Program-made: the position numbers and the translations under genes
The notes under the pieces: model-generated
Database searches by the model: none
The model's input: the letters and a program-made list of their open reading frames with translations, nothing else
What the model was told of the DNA's origin: nothing
Source: Ampullaceana balthica
Lineage: Eukaryota; Mollusca; Gastropoda; Lymnaeidae
Direction of reading: 5' to 3'
DNA: 64,000 nt
Assembly: GCA_944989445.1 (NCBI GenBank)
Contig: CALYLW010000319.1
Span: forward strand, 385,001 to 449,000
Shown: positions 53,001 to 62,215 of the stretch, one piece after another
How the letters are laid out: every line of letters starts with the position of its first letter
Numbering within the stretch: the stretch's first letter is position 1

Positions 53001-56000
53001 CCGTTTTTTTAGTTTAGCCATTGTGTGTTGTGGCAGCTGCTTCGCCAATTCTACTGTTTATTTCGTCCTCGATGGACAGTGAGTTGGAACCCAAGTAGAT
53101 GAAGCTGTCCACAACCTCCAAGTTTTCATTGTCGATATTGATGGTAGGAGGAGGTTGTGTGTCTTGGGCCATGATGTTTTCTTTTTCAAGCTGATATGCA
53201 GACCAAATTTTTTGCAGGCATTGGAGAAGCTTGACACGAGTTGTTGAAAACCAGTTTCGGTGTGCGCTGTTAATGCCGCATCATCCGCAAAAAGTAGCTC
53301 ACGAATTTGGACATCTGTAGTTTTAGTCTTGGCTCGTAGGCGGGCAGTGTTGAAAAGTCCTCCATCAGCTCTGGTGTGTAACCAGATTCCATCACTGCTA
53401 TCCTTGAATGTGCATCGAAGCAATACAGAGAAGAATATTGTGAACAGTGTTGGTGCGAGTACACAACCTTGTTTAACTCCGCTGCTGACTGGAAACGCTT
53501 CTGACGTAGCTCCATCGAACTGCACTGTGCCCTGCATATTTTATGGAACTGTCTGATGATGTCGAATAGGTGTGGGGGACAGCCAATTTTTTCCAAGATT
53601 TGAAATAACCCGCTGCGACTAACTAAATCAAAAACTTTCGTAAGATCAACAAAGGCAATGTATAGTGGCATCTGCTGCTCTCTGCATTTTTCCTGAAACT
53701 GCCGAATGGAGAACACCATGTCTATGGTAGACCGACCAGCCCGGAAACCACACTGAGATTCTGGATAAACTCGGGAGGCTAAACTCTGTAATCGTGTTGG
53801 TATGACACGGGCAAAAGCCTTTCCTACAATACTAAGGAGTGAAATGCCTAGATAGTTGTTGCAGTCACTTCTATCGCCCTTGTTCTTATATAGTGTCACT
53901 ATATTTGCATCCTTTAGGTCCTGGGGGATGTAGCCCTGTTCCCAGCAGAGGGACAGAAGCTCGTGCAATGGTTGTAGTAAAGCTGTCTTGCCACTCTTTA
54001 GAGCTTCCTGTGGTATGCCATCATTCCCAGGGGCTTTTCCACAAGCTAGGCTGTCAATTGCTTTGCTCAGCTTTTCCTGTGTGGGCATGACATCAAGTTC
54101 TTCCATGAGTGGCATATCGGGGATGTCATCTAGAGCGGTGCCGGAGACTGTGGTAACTTTTGCATACAGTTCCAGATAATGCTCAATCCCCTGTTTCAGC
54201 TGCGTTGCCTGGTCTTGGATAATTTCTCCAAGTTTGGACTTTAGGGGGCAACCTTGGAGGTCAAAGGTAAAAAAGAAAAAGAAGACCCCAGCTCTTTGAA
54301 TCTCTAGCTGGAATGTGAGGACAATGTGTCCCGGCTGTATTAATTGTTGCTTGATATGGTAATAATATTTGTATCAAGGGCTATAATGTCATTAAGTTCA
54401 AGGCCGTCCATGTCTTCCTTTGTATATAGGTCATGAACTTTTCAGAGGTCAACTGCCAGCCATAGTTCTGTATTCAAGAGATGTTGATTTCTAGCTCTGT
54501 ATTTATATGATAAATGTTTTTTTCCTTGATTGGTACTTTTGTCTTGGTCACACTTGGTGAGTCTGTTTCACCCTGAACAGGGGCCTTAGAGGGAAACAAC
54601 TCTTGGCATAACATGCATGGCCCTGAGTGAACTCTCACCTTATCAAGAGTTGACACGGTACTACATCCTCTCTCACTGTCTAGGTTACAATATTTGTATG
54701 TACTATGAGTATGTTACTATTTCCTCTCTCACTGTCTAGGTTACAATATTTGTAAAGCATGTCCGAGTATGAGTACGTTACTACATCTTTTCTCACTAGA
54801 AATGTAACAAAACATATATCAACAAGAATATGTTACTACATCTTTTCTCACTAGAAATGTAACAAAACATATATCAACAAGAATATGTTACTACATCTTT
54901 TCTCACTAGAAATGTAACAAAACATATATCAACAAGAATATGTTACTACATCTTTTCTCACTAGAAATGTAACAAAACATATATCAACAAGAATATGTTA
55001 CTACATCTTTTCTCACTAGAAATGTAACAAAACATATATCAACAAGAATATGTTACTACATCTTTTCTCACTAGAAATGTAACAAAACATATATCAACAA
55101 GAATATGTTACTACATCTTTTCTCACTAGAAATGTAACCAAACATATATCAACAAGAATATGTTACTACATCTTTTCTCACTAGAAATGTAACAAAACAT
55201 ATATCAACAAGAATATGTTACTACAGTCTCATTCTTTGGCTGAAGTCCAATGATAGACATAACCAAGACTTAGCCCTTGTCACCCAAACAACAGACAAAG
55301 AAGAGTTACCTTACCTGAATACACCATCAGAGCCAGCTGTTGACACCACATGACACCTTGACAACTCCTCTTTAGTGACAAGAGTCACCTTTTCTCCACA
55401 GTCACGTTGTACCAGTGGACAGTCCTGTTCTACCAGCTGACAGTCATGTTCTACCAGTGGACCAATGGCTGAGGCATCAATCGACATGATCCTGGTCTCA
55501 GGGTCAAGCCTAAGTTTGCGTGACTTCCATGATGAGAATGTTTGCTTGTGTCGGGACTCCCCTAGAAAATGAGTCGACAGCTGTTCAAAATTGCATCCTA
55601 CGTGGTTAAAAGAATAACTTTGGATTTTCCCACTAACGCCTGTTGAAATTGTAACATTTCTTTTGGTGGCATTCGAAACCAATTCTGTTCTTGTGTCTTT
55701 GGTGAGTTCCTTTGTTGGGTTAGTGTTGAACTTTTCACTAGTCTCACAGACATCCTTGCATTCAGAACGTAACAGATTTGTTTCCCCTTTCCCTTCTGTA
55801 TCAATGTTCCCCTCATCTGGGTTGGGTCTGGCAATATTAATATCAAAGTTCCCGTCATCTGGTTTGGGTCTGGCAATATTGATATCAAAGTTCCCGTCAT
55901 CTGGGTTGGGTCTGGAAATATTGATTCGCCAAGCTTGAATCTCTGCACGCCCGCCCCCCGTGAATAGTAAAAAATTGCTATCATTTTGCTTGGTCCCTGT

Positions 56001-59000
56001 CTCAATTTGACTTATAGACTTGACAGGGGATAAGGCTAATGACCGAACACTAGACAAGTGACTCTTCATAGCAGCCAGTGGTGTCCAGTTTGTTATGTGC
56101 TTTAAGTCTGTTGTAAGTTAAAGAACACAAGAGATATAATCTTCTATTCAAATTTAATAAGTTCATGCTCTTCACAACCTGATTAAAAATTTTGATTTTT
56201 ACCCCCAAAAAATTTAATAGTTAAAATGAAGGGTAAAATTTAAAGTGTATAAAGCTTACTCAAGAATAAAAAGTTTTATAACAAAATCCATTTATGAAAA
56301 CATTGTTTGGTAATTTCAAATTGTTTAATGTTATAAGTTAAGTTTGAGTATGTTCTGTAATGAAGGATACGTGAAAACATTCCAATATTTATAGTTGTGT
56401 CCTCACTAGCAGTGAGCACAGCAAAAACTTCTGATTGGCTTGAGTCAGGGGCTGCAACTCTCACAAGCTTGACATCACAAATCTCTCTGCCATGGAGAGC
56501 AGGCTGCACGAAGAAATGGAGAGCTTCAGCAAACATGTCAGACTTCAAACTTGGAAATATTATAATAATATAATTATACTAATATATGAAATATTATCTA
56601 TATATTTAATTCACCAAAGCGAGTATGTGTAAATGAGCATGACGAATGACCCTCACTGGGGTCGACCAATCACAGTTGGCAAGGGTAGTGGGATGAAAAG
56701 GAAAAAAGAAATGCAACAATGCTTCTTGCGTTCACTTGAGTTGTTCCTTCATAGAATAAAATATTATTGGTAGTGTATTGATTATCTTTGTCCGCCTTGC
56801 ACGCGGAAAGTCCTGGGTTCAAGCCCCAGCGGGAACATTTTTTAAAAAATTTGTAAATGTTTGTTTCTGCCCGTTCTTTCCCCCCTTTCTTTGAGAACAT
56901 GACTAACCTTCGCTAGGGTCGGCCAATCACAGTTTATGGTTGGCAAGGGATGGTACTAAAGGGTGGGGGGCAGGTAACAACAACCGCAGTGGGCATGTCT
57001 CCACGTTTACTCGCTTTTTTTTCATTACTTCGTGCTGCTGTTTGTGTCCGTTCTCTCAACACCCCCACGTTCTTTGCACTATCTATGATGAGCAAGTCTG
57101 TGGTGTATGCTACACCGCGGATCGTATCTAGTAATAGTATAATTATACTGACTATGAAATATTATAACAATAATAATAACAGTTGTAAAAGAGGGTGTCA
57201 TAGTAGCCGAGGAGCGAAGGATGGAGGAGGCTACAGACAGAAGAGCTAGGAGCAAGGCCAAAACGTTGGGAAGCACAGAACTCGTGTGCTAAAGCTGTGG
57301 AAAAGACTGCCACTCAAGGATAGGACTGCCCAGCCACACGAGGAAATGCAACCCAACGGTGATGCACCATCGTCTCTCGAGACGGAAGGATGCCGATGAA
57401 ATAATAATATAATTATACCGATATATGAAATACAAACCATGAGATAAAGCAACAACAACTAAATATAAATAAGAGCATCCTTAAACGTCATTGATCCTTC
57501 ATTAGTACACAATAGTAAGTGTCAAATAACAGAGAAGGTTATACAATGAAAACTATTTGTTTGATTTATTAGAACAATACTTGTACCTATATTACATTTC
57601 CTATTATCCCATCATTATGAGTGTCTTGTTTAACACCAATACCTGTATTATTGTCTGTTGGACTTGACCGCCTTGGTCCACCATGTAGACACTGCCAGCT
57701 TTAATATAGACGAACCTCATGACATTGTGTTCATGACAACATCCCCACGCCCGGTGGCCGCCACCACAAGTGACTGACATAAGTTGTTGATTGTACGTTA
57801 CACTCCAGACCACAAACTGAGACTGTTGATACACACACACAATTAGTTGCCATCAGCTGATTGTACGTTACACTCCATACCACAAGCTGAGACTGTTGAT
57901 ACACACACACAATTAGTTGCCATCAGCTGATTGTACGTTACACTCCATACCACAAACTGAGACTGTTGATACACACACACAATTAGTTGCCATCAGCTGA
58001 TTGTACGTTACACTCCAGACCACAAACTGAGACTGTTGATACACACACACACAATTAGTTGCCATCAGCTGATTGTACGTTACACTCCAGACCACAAACT
58101 GAGACTGTTGATACACACACACAATTAGTTGCCATCAGCTGATTGTACGTTACACTCCAGACCACAAACTGAGACTGTTGATACACACACACACAATTAG
58201 TTGCCATCAGCTGATTGTACATTACACTCCAGACCACAAACTGAGACTGTTGATACACACACACACAATTAGTTGCCATCAGCTGATTGTACGTTACACT
58301 CCAGACCACAAACTGAGACTGTTGATACACACACACAATTAGTTGCCATCAGCTGATTGTACGTTACACTCCAGACCACAAACTGAGACTGTTGATACAC
58401 ACACACACAATTATTACTTGCCATCAGCTGATTGTACGTTACACTCCATACCACAAACTGAGACTGTTGATACACACACACAATTATTAGTTGCCATCAG
58501 CTGATTGTACGTTACACTCCAGACCGCAAACTGAGACTATTGATACACACACACACAATTATTAGTTGCCATCAGCTGATTGCAGCAGTAAAGAAATTTG
58601 AGAATTTAACTCAATGTAAGGCTGATGGAACTATTCTTTTTTTCTCATTCACAGGTTCCACTTTCTTTCTCCAAAGGCAAAGATGGCGTAATATTATAAT
58701 ACATCCTGTAAGTGGCCCACTTGGAAAAAGATAAAATGCATAGAATGTCTAAATAAATATTTGAGCATATCATCATTATATAACCAGTAAGATTCATCTG
58801 TTTTACAATTTTTTTAATGCCGACTGTAATCAAGTAATTTATAATCAATTAAAATCTTTAAACTTTAACAAAATGATAAACTTACTGAAAAGAACCCATA
58901 AACTTGAAGGTCATCTCTGTGCCACACCAGTCGATCAATCCATTCAAAACCTTTGATGACCTGTCAACATAAAACATTACATATCTTCTAGAAATAGCTT

Positions 59001-60494
59001 TCATCGTGTCCCTTTGTTATACTGGTATATTAAAGCTAGACTTGTATGCTACAGGAATTAATCAACTCAGGACACTCTTTGTTATACTGGTATATTAAAG
59101 ATAGACTTGTATGCTAAACACCTTGTTATACTGGTATATTAAAGCTAGACTTGTATGCTACACACCTTGTTTCCATGCAGCTGCATCAAGCGACCAGCTT
59201 GCAGCTGCCACCGTCTATAGAAGCCATCTCTGCCAGCTGTGTAAACCGATTCCTCTCTATAGCAGACAAATGTGACCCCAGCTTTGCCATGAACCCGTGT
59301 GAAACTTTGATGTGGCTGTAACACAGTTGGTTATATGGCATCAGTTACAATAACAACTTTGATGTGGCCCTAACACAGTTGGTTATATGGCATCAGTTAC
59401 AATAAAATACAAAACAATAACAATAATGGCTTCTCTTACAACAAGTGTTCATTACCACTCAGTACCCAAGTCCACAAATTCCTTGTTTCTATTGGAATTT
59501 AGCTTTTTTTCTATCAGAGGAGATAACATCTATATTTATTAAGATATTATTGTCATAATACTGAGGAATTTAGAAAAAAAAGGCCAAATCATTTAAAAAT
59601 ATAAAATTGTTATGTAATCAAATTCACTAATTTTGAAAATAATTCATTGTCCAGACCTCCTCTACTGCAAGCTCATCAAATGCTCGGTTTCCCATCAAAG
59701 TATACATGTGAACAGAACCATCTTTATCTCCACACACAAGAGTTCTGGTGGGAGATTGTGGTGTAATGCCAGAAGGTACAAAACAAGCAGCAGATATCCA
59801 TCTGTGTTTACTGGCTGGTAACAGGATTTTGTGCAGTAATGTCAGATGTAGTATTCCTGTGTCAAATTCCTCAGTGGTTGCTACACCAAGTAAAAGCTGT
59901 GTTAAATTCAAGATATTTTTTCATTTATTATAAATGAGAAAACTGTTGGAATAAACTCAGCTCTACTACAAATGGAATAAATTATGAATAACTTTATCAA
60001 ATGTACCACTCATGAAATCAGAGCCGTCTTTACACCAGTTTGGGCCCCCGGGCAAAGAAATAGTGTTGGGCCCCTTCTTCGCGGGAATAAAAAATAAATA
60101 TACATAATATATATAAATAAACATATTCCCATGGGGCCCCTATGCTCGTGGGCCCCTGGGCAAATGCCCAACGGGCCTATGCGTTAAGACGGCCCTGCAT
60201 GAAATTATTGTTTTATTTCAACTCAATTATTCTGATTAGTGCAATAAATGCAGATTTTTATGAATTTTAATTTGCCACTGAAACAACGGTTGCTGTGTTA
60301 CATTAATTGAAATATGGCTTGTAAATGTCATCTTGAATCTGATGTTTTTACAATACATGACATCATTCATCCACCTACACAATTGCCCTGAGGTCCAGAC
60401 ACCAAGATGTGTTGGGCATCTAGCCAGACAACATTAAGAACTTTTCCTTCAAAGAATCTCTCCTCTGTAAATATTTCATCATCATCAGGTAAGT
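50004..60494 (-). CDS. WDR6: WDR6-like WD40 protein, C-terminal 831 residues in 12 exons; 5' part outside window
   Basis: WDR6 (yeast Trm734) is the partner that directs FTSJ1/Trm7 to 2'-O-methylate the wobble nucleotide of some tRNAs; this role is inferred by homology. Exons, 5' to 3' on the minus strand: 60494-60379, 59896-59657, 59315-59166, 58960-58886, 57822-57643, 56503-56371, 56107-55315, 52250-51808, 51532-51401, 51026-50929, 50447-50380, 50070-50004. All phases agree. Family motifs in order: GKVLNVVWL..SGP, SKHRWISAACF...LVCGDKDGSV, HGKAGVTFV..YTAGRDG, FVVWSVTYN..CGGGHRAWG, LHGREICDVK..TASEDTTI, HLSSVRSLA..GGRAEI, LVASGGDDNAI and VSASIDQRVNIW. About 430 N-terminal residues are expected upstream, and I see no exon for them between 60495 and 64000. 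Confidence 0.93.
50380..50447 (-). CDS. WDR6: WDR6 penultimate coding exon
   Basis: 68 bases: IHLVSCKFVNVANISSIDVK CY plus split codon, with acceptor tccacag and donor gtaaga. It is the only piece found between 50070 and 50928 that connects phase 0 to phase 2 and resembles the family's VPDVADMD region. Confidence 0.7.
50474..50562. repeat. 29-bp tandem repeat, 3 copies
   Basis: Unit aacattgaatcttccacgta plus ttgttataa, in the WDR6 intron upstream of the penultimate exon. Confidence 0.9.
50699..50952. repeat. 36-bp minisatellite, 7 copies, carrying a WDR6 splice donor
   Basis: Unit atttaatcctacctctattg plus tgtggttctctgtgtg. On the gene strand each reads CAATAGAGGTAGGATTAAAT, the end of the exon at 50929 and its donor. 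Confidence 0.94.
50929..51026 (-). CDS. WDR6: WDR6 exon whose donor is copied in a minisatellite
   Basis: GIWLVSANLLVSASIDQRVN then IWSLNHTENQTIE; VSASIDQR is strongly conserved in WDR6. The donor gag|gtagga begins a 36-bp array, and the next copies remain open in frame for about three units. Confidence 0.9.
51401..51532 (-). CDS. WDR6: WDR6 exon
   Basis: FSMLVASGGDDNAIVVHLLE then VKVDAHSAQIT; phase 1 in and out. Confidence 0.92.
51808..52250 (-). CDS. WDR6: WDR6 exon
   Basis: 148 residues: SSFHHGCVLKVLHYN, FAFSAATSGQIAIWSLNSL, an acidic insert, then PLCSLNAHQSGINSLHTLQV. Phase 2 in, 1 out. The preceding intron holds a non-LTR retrotransposon. Confidence 0.93.
52376..54260 (-). mobile_element. 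Non-LTR retrotransposon, 5'-truncated, in WDR6 intron
   Basis: Minus-strand pieces of reverse transcriptase: AIDSLACGKAPGNDGIP, NYLGISLLSIVGKAFARVI, CGFRAGRSTIDMVFSIRQFQ, FVDLTKVFDLVSR (motif A), SSGVKQGCVLAPTLF, LLFADDAALTAHT (FADD motif), then a C-terminal RRLRWLGHVKRMIPGRIPK and a CKSCGK knuckle. Frame shifts near 53530, 53170 and 52830 make it inactive. Clade not assigned. Same sense as WDR6. Confidence 0.88.
54800..55225. repeat. 55-bp minisatellite, about 8 copies
   Basis: Unit contains ctacatcttttctcactaga and catatatcaacaagaatatg. In WDR6 intron, 80 bp from the exon donor at 55315, which is not part of it. Confidence 0.95.
55315..56107 (-). CDS. WDR6: WDR6 large exon with two coding repeats
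   Basis: 264 codons. KSHLSSVRSLALSP, FTGGGRAEIQAW and RKLRLDPETRIMSIDAS match the family. Between them lie two in-frame repeats: three copies of a 14-residue unit around INIARPNPDDGNFD, and three 7-residue units of the LVEQDCP type near the end. The segment between is rich in Thr/Lys/Glu and not conserved. Confidence 0.92.
55809..55935 (-). repeat. WDR6: Coding 42-bp repeat in WDR6, 3 copies
   Basis: Encodes three in-frame 14-residue units of the form INIARPNPDDGNFD with K/N and D/E changes. Copies are nearly identical at DNA level, so the expansion is recent. Confidence 0.92.
56371..56503 (-). CDS. WDR6: WDR6 exon
   Basis: PALHGREICDVKLVRVAAPD and VFAVLTASEDTTINIGMF; phase 0 in, 1 out; donor gtatcc. 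Confidence 0.9.
56640..56957. repeat. Duplicated 60-bp segment around a tRNA-like sequence
   Basis: catgac.aa..ccctc.ct.gggtcg.ccaatcacagtt occurs at about 56638 and 56899. Between them lies the tRNA-Ala-like piece. Confidence 0.6.
56791..56836 (+). pseudogene. tRNA-Ala(TGC)-like 3' half, possibly a SINE head
   Basis: A 5-bp stem tccgc/gcgga closes the 7-base loop cttgcac (anticodon TGC), followed by T arm ctggg-ttcaagc-cccag containing a B box. The 5' acceptor and D arm expected upstream are not recognisable, so this is not a functional tRNA gene. A run of T follows at 56838. Confidence 0.45.
57150..57400 (+). mobile_element. 3' end of the same non-LTR retrotransposon family, opposite strand
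   Basis: Plus-strand reading AEERRMEEATDRR, KTLGSTELVC, then a broken CGK knuckle and SLETEGCR-like tail matches the C terminus of the element at 52376-54260; about 85% alike by eye. Antisense to WDR6. Confidence 0.85.
57643..57822 (-). CDS. WDR6: WDR6 exon whose start is copied in a minisatellite
   Basis: 60 codons: SQFVVWSVTYNQQLMSVTCG, GGHRAWGCCHEHNVMRFVY. The copy at 57822 is taken as the used acceptor because only it leads into the conserved CGGGHRAW part; ten further copies of acceptor plus first exon bases lie upstream. Confidence 0.9.
57784..58580. repeat. 70-72-bp minisatellite, 11 copies, carrying a WDR6 splice acceptor
   Basis: Unit aattagttgccatcagctga, ttgtacgttacactccagac, cacaaactgagactgttgat, then (ac)n. 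On the gene strand each copy has a TGTGTGTGTATCAACAG acceptor followed by about 36 bases of exon. Unit length varies with the (ac) run, so only some copies stay in frame. Confidence 0.95.
58886..58960 (-). CDS. WDR6: WDR6 exon
   Basis: 25 codons: VIKGFEWIDRLVWHRDDLQV then YGFFS, corresponding to the GMNWLAGL segment of vertebrate WDR6. Donor gtaagt. Confidence 0.9.
59014..59166. repeat. 44-bp tandem duplication at a WDR6 donor
   Basis: Copies start at 59079 and 59123, with the exon edge at 59167 as the next (ttgttatactggtatattaa); a diverged one starts at 59014. On the gene strand the copy at 59123 reads AACAAGGTGTTTAGC versus AACAAGGTGTGTAGC at the real donor. Confidence 0.88.
59166..59315 (-). 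CDS. WDR6: WDR6 exon flanked by duplicated acceptor and donor
   Basis: 50 codons: PHQSFTRVHGKAGVTFVCY, SVYTAGRDGFYRRWQLQAG. Both splice boundaries fall inside short tandem duplications (59303-59404 at the acceptor, 59079-59166 at the donor). Confidence 0.9.
59303..59404. repeat. 52-bp tandem duplication at a WDR6 acceptor
   Basis: aactttgatgtggc starts at 59303 (exon copy) and 59355. The second copy carries the first exon bases with tgttaggg in place of tgttacag. Confidence 0.9.
59657..59896 (-). CDS. WDR6: WDR6 exon
   Basis: 80 codons, including LPASKHRWISAACFVPSG and RTLVCGDKDGSVHMYTL, matching vertebrate WDR6. Donor gtctgg is weak but phase fits. Confidence 0.9.
60019..60197. mobile_element. 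179-bp hAT-type MITE, copy 2
   Basis: Ends cagagccgtctttacacc and gcgttaagacggccctg; perfect 8-bp target duplication catgaaat at 60011-60018 and 60198-60205. Same family as 31895-32073. Confidence 0.92.
60379..60494 (-). CDS. WDR6: WDR6 exon (first in window)
   Basis: LPDDDEIFTEERFFEGKVLN, then VVWLDAQHILVSGPQGNC. Phase 1 in, so there is an earlier exon. A second AG at the ttacag would shorten it by 30 bases; the longer version keeps phase. Confidence 0.85.
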
Positions 60495-60589
60495 CTGAGG
60501 ATGAAAAAAACAGTATTTTTTTTAAAAAAGCAAAATTGTTCTACTTTTTTTAAAATGTTGAATATTGAAATTCTTTTTTATTAACCAAT

Positions 60590-61555
60590 ACTTTTAACCT
60601 CATCCGATGCCTTGCTCTATGAAATTTATTGCAATGATAATATTTTTATTTTAACCTCATCCTAGCTGGTAGCGAGGACAAACTAAAAGAATTCCTCGCA
60701 AAGCTAGAGAAAACAGCAAAGGCGTACGGCATGGAAATCAAGGTCATGGCAAATAGGAAATTCACAAGTGAGATTCGGATAAACGGGCAAAAACTCGAAG
60801 AGGTCTCCACCTTCAAATATCTAGGGGCCATAATATCCGACGAAGACTCAAAGTCAGAAATTCTTGCCAGTGTGGCCCAAACAATTGCAGCAATGAGTAA
60901 ACTGAAGCACATCTGGCAAAGCAAGAAACTCTCCCTGAGATCAAAGATCCAACTAATGCGTTCTCTGGCGATGTCGGTCTTCTTGTATGCTTGTGAGGCT
61001 TGGACGCTCACTGCAAACCTCCAAAGAAGAATCAATGCGCTAGAGATGAGATGTTTCAGAAAGATATTGAACATCTCCTACACAGCGCACATCACAAATG
61101 AAGCGGTCCGCAACACAATAAGTACTGTCATTGGCCCCTATGAGGACCTTCTCACCTCCATTAAGAAGAGGAAACTACGATGGTACGGACACGTGACAAG
61201 AACTGGAGGTCTCGCAAAGACTTTATTGCATGGCACAGTCCAGGGAGGAAAGAAAAGAGGCAGTCAAAAGAAGAGATGGGAATACGATATCAAAGAGTGG
61301 ACCGGCCTGTCATTCAGCGACTCTCAAAAGGCAGCACAGGACCGGGACAAATGGCGTGAGATAGTGAGCAGTTCATGATGGTGCCCCAATGACCCAACGA
61401 CGGGTTAAGGGATAGTTCAAGTTCAAGATGCCTTGCTCTATGAATTTGGTTGCAATGATCAAATTTTTATTTTAACCTCATCGGATACCTTTTCTCTATG
61501 AAGTTTGTTGCAATGATAATATTTTTATTTTTACCTCATCCACCGCAATGGTCAC
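60590..61555. repeat. About 62-bp tandem repeat split by a retrotransposon fragment
   Basis: gatgccttgctctatgaa and ttgcaatgataatattttta words occur at 60607, 61428 and 61487. The retrotransposon piece lies between the first and second copy. Confidence 0.8.
60660..61378 (+). pseudogene. Non-LTR retrotransposon 3' fragment (end of reverse transcriptase ORF)
   Basis: Open for 215 codons to TGA: INGQKLEEVSTFKYLGAIIS, LFLYACEAWTLTANLQRRIN-type segment, EMRCFRKILNISYTAHITN and KKRKLRWYGHVTRTGGLAKT, the C-terminal region typical of RTE/jockey-like elements. The catalytic FADD part is missing (5' truncation). The 3' tail gatggtgccccaatgaccca follows. Distinct from the family at 52376. Confidence 0.9.
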
Positions 61556-61654
61556 AGGACTGATTATGATGATGATGAATGCAATATATTTAATCCGTCT
61601 ATTTGCCATTCTATTTTACATAGCCTGTCCAACATAGATTTGTTTTGTAGGAAT

Positions 61655-61976
61655 TATGATCATTATAATGTTGCCTCAATAGTTATCATTATAATGTTGC
61701 CTCAATTATGATTATTTTAATGTTGCCTCAATTATGATCATTATAATGTTGCCTCAATTATGATCATTATAATGTTGCCTCAATTATGATCATTTTAATG
61801 TTGCCTCAATTATGATCATTTTAATGTTGCCTCAATTATAATCATTATAATGTTGCCTCAATTATGATCATTATAATGTTGCCTCAATTATGATCATAAT
61901 AATGTTGCCTCAATTATGATCATTATAATGTTGCCTCAATTATGATCATTATAATGTTGCCTCAATTATTATCATT
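61655..61976. repeat. 26-bp minisatellite, about 12 copies
   Basis: Unit ttgcctcaattatgatcatt plus ataatg. Confidence 0.95.
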
Positions 61977-61977
61977 A

Positions 61978-62215
61978 CTAGCAAAATACCCGCGCTACGC
62001 TGCGGAAAATAGGATTTCAGTTACCGTTGAGAACCCGCGTAACACAAATTCAAAACACCAATTGATTTCAATCTGGATCATGATGAATATAATACATATA
62101 TTAACTTCACCGTCTTGTCTGTCTGTCTGTCGTAGACCCGCAGAAAAACAAAAACGAATTGTAAAAAATGACACACTTCCCGTGATCCTATCGAGCTGAT
62201 AATTTAATTTATTTT
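61978..62215. repeat. Unidentified dispersed element
   Basis: actagcaaaatacccgcgct then acgctgcgg, and ctgtctgtctgtcgtagac; shares words with 3637-3760 (cttcaccg, ccgc..., gaccca). It immediately precedes the satellite-like array, and may be its end. Confidence 0.45.

Noticed and set aside
57604..58481. Repeated frames MCVYQQSQFVVWSVTYNQ as a gene with WD-like repeats
   Set aside because: They are minisatellite copies of one WDR6 exon start; the leading residues are translated intron.
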